Assembly (NCBI GenBank): GCA_001839685.1
Contig: MLAK01001079.1
Span: forward strand, 1 to 34,613
Direction of reading: 5' to 3'
Length of the DNA stretch: 34,613 nt
Source: Tritrichomonas foetus
Lineage: Eukaryota > Parabasalia > Tritrichomonadida > Tritrichomonadidae
The position numbers were made by a program, and so were the translations under genes. Of this stretch, positions 27,301-34,590 are shown one piece after another. Position 1 is the stretch's first letter; each line of letters starts with the position of its first letter. The notes below the pieces were generated by a model, which was not told the DNA's origin, did no database searches, and worked only from the letters and a program-made list of their open reading frames with translations.

Positions 27301-28823
27301 TTTTACAGAAATCCATGGAATCTGAAAGTAAAGTTCGTGCACTTGAAAATGAGCTAAATCTTGCTCGTCATGATGATAAACAACACTATGATGAATTAAT
27401 GAATGCTAATAAAAGATTATCTGAGCTTACTACAGAAGTATCACAACTCAAGGATGAGCTTCAAAAGTCAAAAGATAGATATGCCATGCTTTTTAGTCAA
27501 GCAACTGATACACAAACAACTAATGAAGCACTAAAAAATCGAACTGATGAAATTTTGCAACAAGCTGAAATTGCAGCTCAACGTGCAAAAGCACTCGATC
27601 AAATGAGATCAAATGCTTCACAAGAAGCTGATGATTTGGCTGACCAATTGACAGAAGCCACTGCTGAAAATGCAAAACTTAAGAATTTGATTGTTCTTGC
27701 ACAACAAAAAATCAATAATTTAGAAAATGAAGTTTTAAATGAAAAAGCTAATAAAATAATTGTAGGAGGAAATGGGAAAAATGGAGGTGGTTCAAGTGAT
27801 GCACCAAAAATATTTAAGGCTTATCAACAAAGAATCGAACAATATATGGGTTTATTAACAAAGCATGGAAATGATCTTATTGATCTTCGTGCAAGACATG
27901 CAACTGATCAAAAATCATTGATTTTAATGAAGAGGGAAAACCGAAAAACCCAAAATGATTTAAAAATGCAAAATTTGAGATATGAATGTTCAAAACAAGA
28001 GAATTCTCTCCTTCAAAAATCATTAGCTGCACGTGATGAAACAATTCGTGCACTGAAACGAGAAATTGAAAGATTAAGAAGTTTATTGGCCATGCAGGGA
28101 CCACTGAAACAAAAAATAATTGCTTTTGAAAAAGAGAAAAATGATGCAGAAAAAGCAGTCATTCAAACTCAAGAAGTTGTTGAACAAACGAAAGCAAAAC
28201 GTGATAAATTTGCGAATAAAAATCCTGTTGTTACAAATTATTTTGATGGCCTATTAAGACGCCAACAAGAAACTTTAGCAAGACTTGAGAGAAAGAGAAA
28301 AGAAATGCGGGAATTAGATGAAAAAAATAAACTTGCTACACTAAGAGCTGTTTCTCAAGTTGTTCATATGGCTGAACTTCAAATCCCTGAAGAAGTGATT
28401 TTGAAAATGATGCCAAGACCGCAACCTGTTGCAAAGCTACAGAGACACCATGAAATTGAAGAAAGAAAGAAAATTTCTAAAATTGAAGAAGCAAATCTTA
28501 TGAAAGAAGTTGAAGAAATTAACAATGCTGAAAATGAGAAATTAGAAACAGAAATTTTCTTAAGTACAAGGTCTGCTCAACCGAGCCATAATTTAAATGA
28601 TAAAGCAGCTGCTGCTCTTTCCATGAAAAAAGCCAAAGCTCCATCATATGCAGATACTTTGCAAATGATTGGAAGCCTGGTGGATCAAAAGTCACCGAGA
28701 ACACTTCAAGAAATGCTCAGAAATGCAAGACATAGTCGAATTGTTATTCCAGTGCAACAAAATCCACCACACAGAAGGAAAGACGTGCCAAATCTGCTTT
28801 CGATCAAACCTATGCGAAAATAA
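21348..28823 (+). CDS. Giant coiled-coil protein (2491 residues)
   Basis: The largest gene in the window. An N-terminal region of about 210 residues with basic head and acidic helix leads into coiled coil to about residue 800. A non-coil, aromatic-rich segment follows, about 805-985 (FYEYCHQDLFQLS, YFMYYEITTSIEP, LFFENCKD, DYSFYLLDNEQ). Then comes a long acidic, Ser/Thr/Pro-rich region to about 1600 with short PP-containing motifs, and a second coiled coil from about 1610 to 2300. The tail is basic (the last 15 residues include HRRKDVP). This is the layout of centrosomal, basal-body, Golgi-tether or costa/axostyle structural proteins. No family is recognised. The stop is TAAA. Confidence 0.9.
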   Translation: MLQRNKNKSTASLNVLSCKPVVPFANKPTKAQKFFQQSAQLPKSLANEMMLSSNNPDVDGRPSKPINTEVEVPDENDPFYQIEKVTNKIGHLMTNYEEQSQLDHYAMLQELDSNFQINNLDHREILDESRKTVNELMNKTKVLKETQVGMLDDLSTWFSREEKSLKEADITSNTAVDMTVAVTTDDLLEVLNSSAGTSQERVSKAIALHGDIVSKAYIKIHQLERKNHEQEKLVNDLQRQVMEMTPKVKRKQTNQTSSDKQKQLQLAMTRISSQEETIKKLNERIEQLIGQSVLQHVTSETNVSDESALLKTHDLLSMELQLDKKEALIQSQKDEIFKLKHDIQTLEADKTFLESQAFTYQEKIELEKQRYDSLQRQFLETFNNQQDSEQTEKKPNPLVEQVLQLEAEVKKLRDQLDSEKKASYAQMEARIKDLKREFEVRELELKKRQLGSAIGGSHQAVYEALQAQHDNEMSVIKKNYEEQISEMKKNFEQDKKNFELQFNEKMKDFQKQLQNQALASGGNDAGKYIDALQKQYEEKEAEMKRTMMERLDSQREGFRKEVDKRDDEINRLTAELEELRMISNMSTAEPTARIKEIESPKIEEDDAQKEMDNLAEMELNRSGIPPDFKEQVNDLLAKYAKEMDQKYRTKMYNQKQKIDEFWQQQLRNTEDRLNFEIETQKEESEATIAQLNTIIAELEGKESAANIESIRSEFLDQINRANEIESQNKKLTVENQLLKAQLSKGNDDFTVIELTQALAEQTNELNELRAKMSELKNQLKETEDKLLSAHNENAKFRKKQQSIKSMSVPFSSSPHESFYEYCHQDLFQLSIPLQKGLPEMKVEGPHSYFMYYEITTSIEPRLQEHMKMLKSRARFDPKSILFFENCKDKETVLPSEPVVMIDNGDYSFYLLDNEQVKSKKKNKLYVSPMRLFCINEDPKQNEPIIQYITKKDSKPKIILSSSQQEIASIFMLKPKLKMMKKILIVDNEPPPEKVCSKVYPMKLDIPPLSDEDLLLLLKSRENSENKESKDNNEKEEHQNEKKEDEENHSPKFSRVVQLSIQKDEVVSVSPFISEPVDVAVQVMIENQPEIKIREPLTHMPPLEIFGVNGIEIRPDEPVICDPSVHFNGINNQDQFDEDNQKKYEIQLLTHEGDLIDIPPIQSIDATTDLNATKIVSQMTIDDTQAMNNRLQLVVSELQSINQEPDPVKRMQLQETLGVSLDVEKDSLISQMRERITELEQMMNRVADDPSPSPREVSQFQTVSISPEESTLSIIPHDSEIDKDTVAIVTNRVESETQTDKTESEEVGTTTMDFTTPDDITPVVVDENPKVIITEKPVSLNVSQNLTVANVIPETSSVEKKNTKLEFSGIESSIIENTKVSQSQIVTSHVIENIAPKIVLTSETSVSPMPQTPISEFSAHEIETNNTENNETNTNDIESVEKEKNLQLNISAPFQILEMADTVDLSTEYGVQFEIKPKSPEIIETNKMVLQVDNSVSCEFGDTKVFTFSNVDQFSAGPKKKASLLATETVIEIGERPIGNRASSPIPIYKVSVGINHSSGKVQEGKQLMTEITEKGSKRMALNMNNVKVARTSAQMKILTKVTKDIANVAPEYKKGDPKIMQIQNQAEQISELKKQLLQLQLSSPEEMPKIISVVNHTMNNISNGLDSIETDPAVVISKSKGTTARSNVSNINKNHSSMLLREAIETTDGLAKSMINYHTSLMNNQSSIFARINEATNQFLKEMDQPGGATTEKQSRFLRSVNDVAAEISETISTLEAEIAKNNELKISLHQAKDQLKKTEKFLEDLQKENLDLKMGSGKSQLVKQLINARKDLINLMKNETTENQFIKSENDAQKIIPKIANRGKNDNNARQAGASAILDRIIKLSSEEKPNWTLISDLINEAITLLEENDAKKKARSIIDKLNIDIKALQAENQRLQTDMIISDRDFQVTKSKLNSQIEQLQRSLDIANEHSAMLERQLGTHQLLQKSMESESKVRALENELNLARHDDKQHYDELMNANKRLSELTTEVSQLKDELQKSKDRYAMLFSQATDTQTTNEALKNRTDEILQQAEIAAQRAKALDQMRSNASQEADDLADQLTEATAENAKLKNLIVLAQQKINNLENEVLNEKANKIIVGGNGKNGGGSSDAPKIFKAYQQRIEQYMGLLTKHGNDLIDLRARHATDQKSLILMKRENRKTQNDLKMQNLRYECSKQENSLLQKSLAARDETIRALKREIERLRSLLAMQGPLKQKIIAFEKEKNDAEKAVIQTQEVVEQTKAKRDKFANKNPVVTNYFDGLLRRQQETLARLERKRKEMRELDEKNKLATLRAVSQVVHMAELQIPEEVILKMMPRPQPVAKLQRHHEIEERKKISKIEEANLMKEVEEINNAENEKLETEIFLSTRSAQPSHNLNDKAAAALSMKKAKAPSYADTLQMIGSLVDQKSPRTLQEMLRNARHSRIVIPVQQNPPHRRKDVPNLLSIKPMRK

Positions 28824-29085
28824 AATGCTATGTATTTGTTTATTCAATGTAATTTGTTTCTCTTTTTCTTTTTGTTTTGACAATTTTTGCTATTGAGTAT
28901 TTTGATCGAAATGATGAACAAAAACTATGAATGAGTGAATGAATAAATAAATGAAAGACCGAATGAAAAGCAAGAAAATTGAACGATTGATTTATAAGAA
29001 ATTTTTATTGGAAAAAAAGAAAAAAAATTATTTTAAAAACGCAAATTTGCCTCTTTTCCTTTCTATTAGTTATATATATTCAATC
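28824..29085. other. Convergent 3' intergenic region
   Basis: About 260 nt between the ends of the giant coiled-coil gene and Rpt2. It is A-rich with GAATGAATGAATAAATAAATG-like tetranucleotide drift near 28930. The small frames here are antisense or 3' shadows, and nothing else is seen. Confidence 0.5.
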
Positions 29086-30438
29086 TTAAATGTAAAGTCC
29101 TTCTGGAATGTTTTCCTTCTTTCTGTACATAACCTTTTCGCGTGCTTTTTGGAAGTCTGCCTGTGTTACTTGCATTCTTCCGTCCCTGATTGCCAACATT
29201 CCAGCTTCCGAGCATATTGCCTTTATATCTGCACCAGAAATTTCTTCTTTCGTCATTGCGAATTCTAAAAGTGAGACATCTTTGGCAAGCTGCATTCTTG
29301 CTGTGTGAATCTGGAAAATCTTCAATTTTGTTTTGATGTCTGGAAGTGGAAACTCTATCTTTCTGTCAATTCGACCAGGCCTGATTAAAGCTGGATCGAG
29401 TGTTTCGATTCTGTTTGTAGCCATGATAACTTTGATGTCACCACGATCGTCAAAACCATCAAGTTGGTTCAACAACTCAAGCATAGTACGTTGGACTTCC
29501 CTTTCACCTGAACTTGATGAATCATAGCGTTTTGTACCAATTGCATCAATCTCATCGATGAACACAATAGAAGGTGCCAGTTCATGTGCTGTTTTGAACA
29601 ACTCACGGACAAGCTTTGGGCCATCACCGAGATACTTTTGAATGAGTTCTGATCCAACAACTCTCAAAAATGTTGCAGACGTCGAATTTGCGACTGCTCG
29701 CGCAAGAAGCGTTTTTCCTGTTCCTGGAGGACCAAACAAAATGACACCCTTTGGGGGACGAATACCAATTTCGGTATACATTTCAGGGTGAGTTAACGGC
29801 AGCTCGACGGCTTCTTTAATTTCAACAATTTGGTCTTCTAAACCGCCAATATCACCATACGACTCAAGTGGGGCGTTTTCGACTTTCATGACATCAACGA
29901 GCGGATTCACATCATCATCTAATAATCCAACAATGGCCAGAACCTTTTCTTGGAGCAAAACTGCTGAGCCGATAGCGAGGGCCTTTCTGTCAACAAACGA
30001 TGCAATCGGAACATAGAAATCCTGCATCGACCTTGAAACAATTGCATGATCATCATCTATCATTTCTTCAAGGGTTCCAACAAGCATAGTAGTTCCGCGG
30101 ATCTCCTCTAAACGTCTTCTTTGCTCGTCCTGAGTTTGCTCGCGTGTCGAAAGAGCTTCGCAGTTATTGATAAATTCTTTTTCCATTGTGAGCCAGTCCT
30201 TCACTCGTTCAAGCTTCAAAAGTCGAAGCAGGCATTTTGAATGTGGGGTGATGGCTGGAAGCTGGGAAAATCGAGCGGAGCGTTGGATTTTCGGTTGATT
30301 TGGTCTTTGATTTTTCTTTTTTTGTTGGTTCGGTTTAGTTGGCTTGGCTGGCAAATTTTCGCTACCGTTGTCGTCTGGTTGTTCACCCTCCTTTTGCTCT
30401 TCTGGTTGATCTTCAGGGGGAATTTCTGGATTCGACAT
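29086..30438 (-). CDS. RPT2: 26S proteasome regulatory ATPase subunit Rpt2 (S4/PSMC1)
   Basis: A 450-residue AAA+ ATPase of the proteasome base that unfolds ubiquitinated substrates and opens the 20S gate. An acidic, Pro/Gln-rich head (1-55) precedes the coiled coil, an OB-fold region (to about 185), Walker A GPPGTGKT (236-243), Walker B FIDEID (293-298), arginine fingers R353 and R356 (LIRPGRIDR), and the helical lid. The C-terminus is GLYI, an intact HbYX gate-opening motif. [19 protein letters not shown] and [21 protein letters not shown] identify Rpt2 among the six Rpts. Residue 2 is Ser, so the N-myristoylation Gly2 of other Rpt2 proteins is missing. AGCGGTTAT upstream resembles the trichomonad M3 element. 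Confidence 0.97.
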   Translation of the reverse strand: MSNPEIPPEDQPEEQKEGEQPDDNGSENLPAKPTKPNQQKKKNQRPNQPKIQRSARFSQLPAITPHSKCLLRLLKLERVKDWLTMEKEFINNCEALSTREQTQDEQRRRLEEIRGTTMLVGTLEEMIDDDHAIVSRSMQDFYVPIASFVDRKALAIGSAVLLQEKVLAIVGLLDDDVNPLVDVMKVENAPLESYGDIGGLEDQIVEIKEAVELPLTHPEMYTEIGIRPPKGVILFGPPGTGKTLLARAVANSTSATFLRVVGSELIQKYLGDGPKLVRELFKTAHELAPSIVFIDEIDAIGTKRYDSSSSGEREVQRTMLELLNQLDGFDDRGDIKVIMATNRIETLDPALIRPGRIDRKIEFPLPDIKTKLKIFQIHTARMQLAKDVSLLEFAMTKEEISGADIKAICSEAGMLAIRDGRMQVTQADFQKAREKVMYRKKENIPEGLYI

Positions 30439-30449
30439 GTATTTGTTTA

Positions 30450-30458
30450 ATAACCGCT
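30450..30458 (-). promoter_or_regulatory. M3-like (Myb-type) promoter element AGCGGTTAT
   Basis: AGCGGTTAT on the minus strand, 11 nt before the Rpt2 ATG, fits the M3 core promoter consensus of Trichomonas vaginalis as I recall it ([AGT][AG]C[GC]G[TC]T[TA][TA]). The position is right for a core element, but it is unproven here. Confidence 0.4.
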
Positions 30459-30918
30459 GTTAACTTTTTGAATTGTTATTTTAAAAATTAGTTAGCCGAG
30501 AGAAGTCGTTTCAAACTACAATAAAATCTTAACTTTCTTCGTTAAATAATGCTCTTCTTCAGTAATTGAGATAACTGAGATAAGTACCGCTTCTCCTAAA
30601 GATATTTTTCTTGATTCGCAATGTTACATAAAATGTGGAGAAAACAATAAACACATTTTTGGATCAAGAGAATCGTAATATTTGGAGCAATATATATATA
30701 TAAGTATGTTAAATAAAGTACAAATAGGCTAGAGTCAAATAAGTGCATATCATGTTATATTTTCTTTCTAGTTATATTTTTACGCATAATTCTAAAACTT
30801 GAAGATTATTCAAAAACAAAAGAATAATAAAGGCTAGAAGATACATAAAATCACATCTAATATTTTATAAAACAAAAGATAAATTTGTTTTCCTGTTATA
30901 AAACATTTTTCCTTCACT
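30459..30918. other. Intergenic spacer, Rpt2 to palmitoyltransferase
   Basis: About 460 nt of AT-rich spacer between two minus-strand genes, with a short AT dinucleotide run near 30691-30702. No coding signal or RNA gene was recognised. Confidence 0.4.
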
Positions 30919-31920
30919 CTATTCATCGCTTTCATCTGGTTCACATGTGATGTAAGGATCATATTGTAGAATCAAAGTATCATCAAATGCAGGAGTTGGA
31001 ATGCACCACGAGCAGCAGGAACCACTTCCACATACCTCTTCCATTGATTGTCTCATAGAAATTTTAGTTGTTTGTTCGCCAGCCGATTCTCTCATTTTTT
31101 GTATCTTTGCTCGATTCCTTTTGAGATCAACCAAAGTTGTTGCAAACATTGAAAACAAAGTCAATGCAAAAGACAATTCAATACAAAATGCTGGAAGTGT
31201 TGGAAGGAGGTATTTCGAATCAATTTTAAGTGGGCCACCTTCAACACAAAAGAATCCAGCAACCAAAGATGAAGAAAAGAAGCCACCATAAAGATTCATA
31301 AGCATAAATTGCTTATGATTTCGTTTTCCTATCCAGTTTGCAACCCATCCGCAAATATGATCAGCCCTCATAACATATCGTCCTGCAGAATGGGAAAAAG
31401 AACACTGGGGTGGACGGTTAGGGGTGCTGGTAGCAAATGCAAATTGAGAATCAGTTACTGCCAATCCAGATAATTGCTCTTCCCATGAATATTTGAATCG
31501 TTTTGTTTCAATCCAATTATAAGGAAGAAATCCTGGATCCATACAAACGGCTCCAAAATAAGACGATAAAAACAAGATCAAAAAGAAAACAATAATAAAT
31601 GGTGAAATGATTTGAGCAATAAAATATTGTAATGGAAAAATACAAACAAAATGTGTAATTGTTGTATAAAGAATCACTAAAATTACAAATATTGGCATGC
31701 CAGGCTTGAACTCCCAATGCCTTAAAAAATGTCTTTTTCGCTTTTTATTTGGAACTGATAATTCAATATATGGACCACAACAGCAACAACTATGTTTAAT
31801 TTTCCATGATGTTTTTTCTATCTGTGTGATGTCATTCGTAATTTTATCTGCAATATTATTTGTAATATTGTCTGTTCCATGTAAAATTGGAGTATTAAGT
31901 TGATCCTCTTGGTGATCCAT
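30919..31920 (-). CDS. DHHC-type (DHIC) protein S-acyltransferase
   Basis: A 333-residue protein with about four membrane helices (roughly 76-96, 103-124, 205-225, 240-266). The DPG motif (128-130) follows helix 2. The cysteine-rich loop reads RPPQCSFSHSAG, then RADHICGWVANWIGKRNHKQF, with DHIC at 187-190. In known DHHC enzymes the Asp, first His and Cys are catalytic and the second His binds zinc. Here the triad stays but that His is Ile, and some loop Cys are lost. It would palmitoylate cysteines of membrane proteins. A Cys cluster (CCCC, 45-48) near the N-terminus and CCSWC (302-306) could be acylated. The ATG is at 31920; the frame to 31941 starts with TTG. Confidence 0.85.
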   Translation of the reverse strand: MDHQEDQLNTPILHGTDNITNNIADKITNDITQIEKTSWKIKHSCCCCGPYIELSVPNKKRKRHFLRHWEFKPGMPIFVILVILYTTITHFVCIFPLQYFIAQIISPFIIVFFLILFLSSYFGAVCMDPGFLPYNWIETKRFKYSWEEQLSGLAVTDSQFAFATSTPNRPPQCSFSHSAGRYVMRADHICGWVANWIGKRNHKQFMLMNLYGGFFSSSLVAGFFCVEGGPLKIDSKYLLPTLPAFCIELSFALTLFSMFATTLVDLKRNRAKIQKMRESAGEQTTKISMRQSMEEVCGSGSCCSWCIPTPAFDDTLILQYDPYITCEPDESDE

Positions 31921-31923
31921 TTT

Positions 31924-31930
31924 GACGATA
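31924..31930 (-). promoter_or_regulatory. Myb recognition-like element TATCGTC
   Basis: TATCGTC on the minus strand, three bases before the ATG at 31920, is identical to the MRE-2f Myb element described for Trichomonas vaginalis ap65-1 as I recall it. Its closeness to the ATG is unusual for a factor site, so it could instead work as a start-site sequence (TCAAA). Confidence 0.3.
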
Positions 31931-32068
31931 AAATAGGTCAAAAAGTTTCACATGGTGTTCTGAAAAGAGATTTCTGATTCAGAAGAGATAGAAAATATTT
32001 CTATTGATATTTAGCTAAACTTTTATTAAAAAAGTGTGAACTCTGAAAAAAGACAAAAGTTTTTTATA

Positions 32069-32073
32069 TCACA
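32069..32073 (+). promoter_or_regulatory. Initiator-like TCACA
   Basis: TCACA matches the trichomonad Inr consensus TCA(C/T)(A/T). It predicts a start site at 32071 and a 12-nt leader before the ubiquilin ATG at 32083, which is the usual distance in trichomonads. Confidence 0.45.
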
Positions 32074-32082
32074 TATCCAGAT

Positions 32083-33465
32083 ATGTCCCTTATTCATGTC
32101 GTGATTAAGACGACCAAAGGCATTGTTTGCAACATAGATATTGTCGATAGCTTTACAGTCGAATGTCTCAAAGAGAAAATCGCCGATATTACGGGTAATT
32201 CCACTGACACGATTATTTTAGCATACAAAGGACAATTTCTCGAAAACGAACTCACGATTTTATCATATGGAATTAAAAGTGGATCTTCAATTTTTGCTCT
32301 TTTCCGTCAAAATCGAAAGCCAAAAACAGAAAAAGAAATAATCTCAATAAAGTCACAAAATCAACAACAAAATCCAATGTTGTCGTTTCTGAATTCACCA
32401 ATAGGGAAATCAATGACGACAATGATGCAAGAAAATCCAGATATTTATATGAATATGCTTCAATCGAATCCAGCGATGAAAAAATTGGTTGAAGCAAATC
32501 CTCAAATACAACAAATTTTAAATGATCCAAATACTTTTGATGAATTAAAATCACTTTCATCAGACATACATTTTGAACAAACTGCTAGAACGATGGATTG
32601 TATGATGAATTCAATTGAATCCACACCTAGAGGCTTACTGTCGCTTACAAAACATATGGAAGAGGTACAGAATCCATTTTTTGAATCAATGAACGAAGAA
32701 ATTTATTCAATGAAAAATTACAAAACAAAAATTTCAACAAAAGCACCAAAAAAGCCCAGCGAAGCTCCTCTTCCACCAATTAACGCTTTTCCTGGTCTCG
32801 GAATGCTTGATTCGTATTTCTTTGGACCATCTAATCTTTTATTGAGCCCAGATTCATTTTACACAGATTTTTCATCCGATGATGATGATGATAGCTTTTA
32901 TTCCCCTTTGATGAAACCAATGGAACATATTCATGGAAATAAATTTCATGACGAGTTTCTACTTTCCGAAGATTTTTTGGATTTCGAAAACCCTCTTAAA
33001 TTCGAAAATAATAAATGTCCGAATAAAAATGACTTAAATGAAGATAAAACAAAAGAAAATTCTTCAAATCAGAATAAAACGAATACGAAAATTAATAATA
33101 AAAAGTGTAAAAATAAAAAAAGCGATAAGATGAGAATAGGTCGAAATGAAGTAAATTCACATGAAAAACAATTTAAGAAGAATGATGAAGAATTGCCTGA
33201 AAAAGCAATTTCTTTGATTAATGCTGGGATTCGAAAATGTTTAGAAGCTGGATTAGATGTAACAGAAATTCCTGGATTTGAACAACTTTGGAGTGCTTGC
33301 CAAAATTCCACAAAAGAAACTTTTGACGATTACAGAGTGAAATTTGCTGCTCAATTGAAGCAAATGAATGATATGGGTTTATATGACAATGATGTTAATA
33401 TTGAAGCGCTTTTAATGTCGGATGGAAACGTTATGTTGGCTGTTGAGCGAATATTTTCGATTTGA
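32083..33465 (+). CDS. Ubiquilin/Dsk2-like UBL-UBA proteasome shuttle protein
   Basis: A 460-residue protein. It has an N-terminal ubiquitin-like domain (1-75; LKEKIADITG, then YKGQFLENELTILSYGIKSG) and an STI1-type region (about 100-190; SPIGKSMTTMMQENPDIY, then MLQSNPAMKKLVEANPQI). A long disordered middle with poly-Asp (SSDDDDDSF) and a Lys/Asn-rich stretch follows. The C-terminus is a UBA domain (about 415-460; LKQMNDMGLYD, then EALLMSDGNVMLAVERIF). In this family the UBL docks on the proteasome and the UBA binds ubiquitin chains, delivering substrates. Compared with animal ubiquilins, only one clear STI1 region is visible. It lies near Rpt2, a proteasome subunit of the same pathway. Confidence 0.9.
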   Translation: MSLIHVVIKTTKGIVCNIDIVDSFTVECLKEKIADITGNSTDTIILAYKGQFLENELTILSYGIKSGSSIFALFRQNRKPKTEKEIISIKSQNQQQNPMLSFLNSPIGKSMTTMMQENPDIYMNMLQSNPAMKKLVEANPQIQQILNDPNTFDELKSLSSDIHFEQTARTMDCMMNSIESTPRGLLSLTKHMEEVQNPFFESMNEEIYSMKNYKTKISTKAPKKPSEAPLPPINAFPGLGMLDSYFFGPSNLLLSPDSFYTDFSSDDDDDSFYSPLMKPMEHIHGNKFHDEFLLSEDFLDFENPLKFENNKCPNKNDLNEDKTKENSSNQNKTNTKINNKKCKNKKSDKMRIGRNEVNSHEKQFKKNDEELPEKAISLINAGIRKCLEAGLDVTEIPGFEQLWSACQNSTKETFDDYRVKFAAQLKQMNDMGLYDNDVNIEALLMSDGNVMLAVERIFSI

Positions 33466-33675
33466 TTTTGATTCTAACCGAGTAAAACTGTTTTTAGTGC
33501 GAATTTTTTTGGATGTTTTTAATTTTCATATTAAGTATTCCCTGTTTCTCCATAAATATTATGGATGTGATCTTTAAATGATGATTATTAATAATCATAT
33601 TTAATTGGGAAATTAGATTGAGAACTTTTTTCTTAATATGTGTGTGATTTGATGTACGTTTAAAATATTTTTTTC

Positions 33676-34590
33676 ATGTCTCTCAACATATTCCAGCAAG
33701 TATTTGCCAATGTAAATCGAAGAACAAGCGACTTGCTAATGGCTGAAAATGAGGATCCAAATATATTAGTGCCAAAGAAAGTAACAACACAGAAAAAGAA
33801 ATTAAATAAAGTCAAAAGAACTTCACCAAAGAAGAAAGCAGCAGCCCAAAAAGCTAAAAAGTCTCAAAACAGTGTTGCAAAAGCAATTGAACCAGTTCTT
33901 CAAGCAGAAGTAATATCAATTGATTCAGCCATTGACGCAACAGTTTCAGCCACACTAGATGAACATCATCAATTACTATCGAAATTAAATGTAGAACCAG
34001 CGCCTAGTGAAATTCCAGCAGTTGAAGAAAAGATCGACGATCATGAAATTTTTGAAGACGAAAGCAAATCAAGCGATATTCATGAAGAAAAAGAATCAAT
34101 AAATGAAATCACACAAGAAAATAAAGAAGAAATCAAAGAAGAAATTCAAGAAAAAATTATCATTGAAACAGTTCAAAAATTTGCAGACGAAACAGAAATA
34201 AATGATAATTATGAAAAAGAAATGGAAGAAGAAGATGAAAGATATGAGAAAGCAGTTCATATTAATAAACCAGAAACTATTCAGACGCCAGGAAAGAAAG
34301 AAAATGAATCTAAAATTTTTACACCAAAATCTTCACGCCTGCCAAAGAAAATTGATTCAATTCCAAGCAATAAATGCTACATTGATATGCCTACTCTTGA
34401 AATTATCCCGGATGATATGACAGAAGATGAAATGAAAATCAAACTCCTTTACCTGTCAGAAAATTTGTATGCAACTCAAAAACAACTCGAAGAAGCCAAC
34501 GAAAAGAATAAACAATTAGAAGATCGTGTGTATCAGCTTGAAATGATGTTAAATGAGGAAAGACTTAAAACATTTGAAAGATGTGAGTAA
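33676..34590 (+). CDS. Charged coiled-coil protein, function unknown
   Basis: A 304-residue protein. The short start (MSLNIFQQVFANVNRRTSDL) precedes a strongly basic stretch of Lys/Pro/Ala (about 35-68) that could bind nucleic acid, tubulin or acidic proteins. Next is a Glu-rich helix (about 110-195) and a Pro/Lys/Ser linker (about 200-240). A C-terminal coiled coil follows with regular Leu/Met spacing (KIKLLYLSENLYATQ, then LEDRVYQLEMMLNEERL). The ATG at 33676 directly follows a T-rich stretch ending TTTC. The stop overlaps TAAA. No known domain is recognised, and shared composition with the other coiled-coil genes is the only hint of a structural role. Confidence 0.85.
   Translation: MSLNIFQQVFANVNRRTSDLLMAENEDPNILVPKKVTTQKKKLNKVKRTSPKKKAAAQKAKKSQNSVAKAIEPVLQAEVISIDSAIDATVSATLDEHHQLLSKLNVEPAPSEIPAVEEKIDDHEIFEDESKSSDIHEEKESINEITQENKEEIKEEIQEKIIIETVQKFADETEINDNYEKEMEEEDERYEKAVHINKPETIQTPGKKENESKIFTPKSSRLPKKIDSIPSNKCYIDMPTLEIIPDDMTEDEMKIKLLYLSENLYATQKQLEEANEKNKQLEDRVYQLEMMLNEERLKTFERCE

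Noticed and set aside
31921..31941. Extension of the DHHC gene to TTG at 31941
   Set aside because: Non-ATG start; ATG at 31920 is in frame and preceded by promoter-like sequence.
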